From the NCBI GenBank assembly GCA_937901695.1, contig CALDJN010000312.1, forward strand, positions 1 to 7,942: 7,942 bases of DNA, in the 5' to 3' direction. The DNA is from an uncultured Anaerocolumna sp. (GTDB lineage: Bacteria; Bacillota; Clostridia; Lachnospirales; Lachnospiraceae). Under the pieces are notes generated by a model. That model searched no databases. It saw only the letters and a list, made by a program, of their open reading frames with translations, and was not told the DNA's origin. The translations under genes were made by a program, and so were the position numbers. Below are positions 6,382-7,942 of this stretch, in pieces (the stretch's first letter is position 1; each line of letters opens with the position of its first letter).

Positions 6382-7482
6382 TTATTGTACTACTTTATCG
6401 TAATTTACTTTGAAGGTTTCACCTTTCTTCATAAGGATATGACCAGATTCATATAACTTTCCATCTATTGTAATATTGACTTCTTTCACACCATAGTAAT
6501 CACCTAATGTATTGGTAATGGATTGTAAAATAAGCAATTCATAACCTGCACCAGCATTCATTTCTGTTACCAGCTCTTTAGAAAAATCAACATAAACTAT
6601 ATTATCCTTACCTAAATATAGACTGTTAATTTTCGTATTGGTACTTATAAGAGGTCTGGCATTTTTGTTTGTAATATCTTTAACTGCCTCTTCCAACTTT
6701 GTACTGGTCAGATCATTGGTATTAAAAACTAATTCCTTATTTTCTACACGAATTTCTTCATTTTCAGTTGGATAGTAAACAGATATTGTCTGCTTAAATG
6801 GTGTATCCTCATTGATTTTACTTAAAGTAGAAGTTACCTCAAGGTCTTCGCCAGTGTAAATGGATTTAATTAACCCAACATTGGGAGCATAGTAATCCAC
6901 TTTTTTCCCGCCCTCTTCTTCTGTTGTAACTTCCAGTGCTTTAAAATTACCTAATGATGTGGTAATATCAACATCCACATTGGAGATATATCTTTTATGA
7001 TTTCCCGGTATGGTCCATTCTGTTCCTTGCTTTAATGGTTCTTTTAATAATATCTCCCCTTCGCCTTCTGTTTTGCCTATTAGATTTTCTCTATAATAAG
7101 TTTCTCCACGTGATAAAACCTGGGTTAATTCTCCATTCTTATATTGTAATACTTTAACTAACTCTGTTCCCCCATTGTTCTCTCTTAATTGTATACTATC
7201 ATCCGTGGTATAATCGGTATATACTGTATAGGAAGCATATTCATTACCTTTTCCTTCATATACATACTCTGCATTTTCTTTAAACGAAAAATAATCTGCA
7301 ATGGTTAGTAACGTTGTTGGTTCTTTCTCTGTATTATCTGTGCCATCCGTAGGCGTAGCTGTTGGTGTAACAACCTCTGGTGTAGATATTGGCGCTTTAT
7401 TTGCATCACTTTTTCCGTTCTGACAAGCTGTTAGAACTAGAGTAGCAGCAACTAAGCCAATGATTAATGTAGACTTCTTCAT
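6382..7482 (-). CDS. GerMN-domain lipoprotein
   Basis: Counted from the ATG at 7482 this is a 366-residue secreted lipoprotein. It starts with a signal peptide (MKKSTLIIGLVAATLVL) ending in the lipobox LTAC, with the lipidated cysteine at 20. A Pro/Thr-rich linker (about 30-57) follows, then a beta-rich domain of about 160 residues (about 59-222) beginning YFSFKENAEYVYEGKGNEYA, which I know only from similar clostridial lipoproteins. A C-terminal GerMN domain (about 233-359) includes SLYLGKDNIVYVDFSKEL and YGVKEVNITIDGK. GerMN occurs in the spore-germination protein GerM and in vegetative lipoproteins, where it is thought to act at the cell wall. A frame from GTG at 7491 exists, but that codon lies in the ribosome binding site. 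The gene is cotranscribed with the PspC gene 16 nt upstream. Its exact role is unknown. Confidence 0.88.
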   Translation of the reverse strand: MKKSTLIIGLVAATLVLTACQNGKSDANKAPISTPEVVTPTATPTDGTDNTEKEPTTLLTIADYFSFKENAEYVYEGKGNEYASYTVYTDYTTDDSIQLRENNGGTELVKVLQYKNGELTQVLSRGETYYRENLIGKTEGEGEILLKEPLKQGTEWTIPGNHKRYISNVDVDITTSLGNFKALEVTTEEEGGKKVDYYAPNVGLIKSIYTGEDLEVTSTLSKINEDTPFKQTISVYYPTENEEIRVENKELVFNTNDLTSTKLEEAVKDITNKNARPLISTNTKINSLYLGKDNIVYVDFSKELVTEMNAGAGYELLILQSITNTLGDYYGVKEVNITIDGKLYESGHILMKKGETFKVNYDKVVQ

Positions 7483-7488
7483 AATTAT

Positions 7489-7494
7489 CACCTC
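7489..7494 (-). promoter_or_regulatory. Ribosome binding site that fixes the lipoprotein start
   Basis: GAGGTG (minus strand 7494-7489) is separated by ATAATT from ATG at 7482. The in-frame GTG at 7491-7489 is part of the binding site itself, so it is unlikely to be the start. Using the ATG also gives a standard lipoprotein signal peptide beginning MKK. Confidence 0.75.
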
Positions 7495-7498
7495 ATGT

Positions 7499-7684
7499 TT
7501 ATTTTTGTTCTGGAATAATAATTGCAGCTATTATATATGCAATAATACCCCATCCTGTAAATGCAAATATAGTCCATAATAATCTTACAATGGTAGGATC
7601 AAGATTTATGTATTCTCCCACTCCACCACATACACCACATAGCATTTTGTTATTATGGGATTTATATAGCTTCTTTGCATCCAT
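7499..7684 (-). CDS. PspC-domain small membrane protein
   Basis: This 61-residue protein is almost entirely a PspC domain. Its N-terminal half carries the family signature, MLCGVCGGVGEYINLDPTIV (14-33), and its C-terminal half is one hydrophobic membrane helix (about 34-57, WTIFAFTGWGIIAYIIAAII) ending PEQK. In proteobacteria PspC belongs to the phage-shock envelope-stress response; stand-alone mini-PspC proteins are common in Firmicutes and are thought to act at the membrane under envelope stress, so the role here is inferred. AAAGGAGG lies 8 nt before the ATG. It is first in an operon with the GerMN lipoprotein, and no pspA or two-component genes are visible nearby. A promoter lies about 50 bp upstream. 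Confidence 0.92.
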   Translation of the reverse strand: MDAKKLYKSHNNKMLCGVCGGVGEYINLDPTIVRLLWTIFAFTGWGIIAYIIAAIIIPEQK

Positions 7685-7708
7685 TTCATAATCCTCCTTT
7701 GCGTTAAC

Positions 7709-7739
7709 TATACTGCATGGTGTTTATGTTTACAGTATA
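7709..7739. promoter_or_regulatory. 7-bp inverted repeat spanning the PspC promoter start
   Basis: TATACTG (7709-7715) and CAGTATA (7733-7739) are exact complements 17 bp apart. One arm contains the -10 box on the minus strand and the other lies about 12-18 nt past the predicted start. A dimeric repressor bound here would cover the promoter. Function is inferred from position only. Confidence 0.4.
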
Positions 7740-7742
7740 ACA
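7734..7742 (-). promoter_or_regulatory. Extended -10 promoter of the PspC-GerMN operon
   Basis: On the minus strand, TGTTATACT (7742-7734) is an extended -10 element, with a predicted start near 7727 and a leader of about 43 nt to the PspC ATG. The -35 region has no TTGACA-like match; its place is taken by a perfect 14-bp palindrome at 7758-7771. This suggests activator dependence or reliance on the extended -10. Confidence 0.5.
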
Positions 7743-7757
7743 CTATTTATGAAAAAT

Positions 7758-7771
7758 AAACCTTAAGGTTT
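7758..7771. promoter_or_regulatory. 14-bp perfect palindrome at the -35 region of the PspC promoter
   Basis: AAACCTTAAGGTTT reads the same on both strands. It lies about 31-44 bp upstream of the predicted PspC operon start, where a -35 box would be. Such a site could bind a dimeric regulator in this position. No regulator gene is visible in the window. Confidence 0.45.
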
Positions 7772-7813
7772 TCTAATTATTATTTCCCAAATTTGAAGAA
7801 ATCTTCATTATTT

Positions 7814-7838
7814 TAATAAAAAGTTATTATTTTTATTA
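7814..7838. repeat. AT-only 9-bp inverted repeat
   Basis: TAATAAAAA (7814-7822) and TTTTTATTA (7830-7838) are exact complements around a 7-base loop. Being made only of A and T it would be weak as an RNA hairpin. It lies between the PspC promoter and the palindromic element at the right edge. Confidence 0.45.
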
Positions 7839-7852
7839 GGACATAGTGCTCC

Positions 7853-7897
7853 AAGAATCCCATTTTAAAGTGAGATTCTTCGCTGCGCTCAGAATGA
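7853..7897. repeat. Palindromic intergenic repeat element
   Basis: Arms 7853-7866 and 7867-7880 are inverted repeats, with one mismatch and one G-U pair, built on AAGAATC and GATTCTT. The second arm continues as TTCGCTGCGCTCAGAATGAC, where ATTCT (7875-7879) can instead pair with AGAAT (7891-7895), so two hairpins compete for it. The GCTCAGAATGAC ending is, from memory, a widespread motif of dispersed bacterial intergenic repeats. It has no coding capacity and looks like a small non-autonomous element. Confidence 0.6.
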
Positions 7898-7942
7898 CAT
7901 GCTTTCATAGCAATGGCATGCTTTCATAGCAATGACATGTTT
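7898..7942. repeat. 19-bp tandem repeats, cut by the window edge
   Basis: CATGCTTTCATAGCAATGG (7898-7916) is followed by a copy at 7917-7935 differing only in its last base, and then by the start of a third, diverged copy (CATGTTT, 7936-7942). Each unit is an imperfect hairpin, pairing CATGCT with AGCAATG with one bulged base. The array begins at the end of the palindromic element and may continue outside the window. Confidence 0.85.

Overview
The window is AT-rich (roughly one-third G+C by eye) and looks like chromosomal DNA of a low-GC anaerobic Firmicute. Lysine/asparagine/isoleucine-rich proteins, GGAGG-type ribosome binding sites, TATAAT promoters, a GerMN lipoprotein and a PspC mini-protein all fit a clostridium. 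I lean towards Lachnospiraceae, but this is an inference from style, not from a marker gene.

All five recognisable genes lie on the minus strand, so transcription runs from right to left. In transcription order they are: a 61-residue PspC-domain membrane protein (7684-7499); a GerMN-domain lipoprotein 16 nt downstream, clearly in the same operon (7482-6382); a hairpin terminator (6331-6304); arginyl-tRNA synthetase argS (6127-4355); a two-transmembrane methyl-accepting chemotaxis protein with its own strong promoter (4233-1993); a 539-bp gene-poor region; and a DUF815-family AAA+ ATPase (1453-125) closed by a perfect hairpin terminator (107-82). Ribosome binding sites move two starts inward from the longest reading frames: the chemotaxis protein to 4233 and the lipoprotein to 7482.

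The genes do not form one pathway. PspC plus GerMN lipoprotein is an envelope module, argS is housekeeping, the chemoreceptor is an orphan with no che genes nearby, and the DUF815 ATPase is a conserved protein of unsettled function. No defence island, prophage, CRISPR array, RNA gene or complete transposon is visible.

The less ordinary material is between and beside the genes. The left edge has a 20-bp tandem array that seems to have grown out of the DUF815 terminator. The right edge has a palindromic repeat element running into 19-bp tandem repeats, and it shares a short core with the left array. The 539-bp gap holds a very good promoter whose start site sits inside a 13-bp inverted repeat, a nested palindrome, and a small reading frame broken by one stop codon that overlaps the DUF815 start as ATGA. 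The chemoreceptor also carries an unusual lysine-rich cytoplasmic N-terminal extension of about 65 residues.
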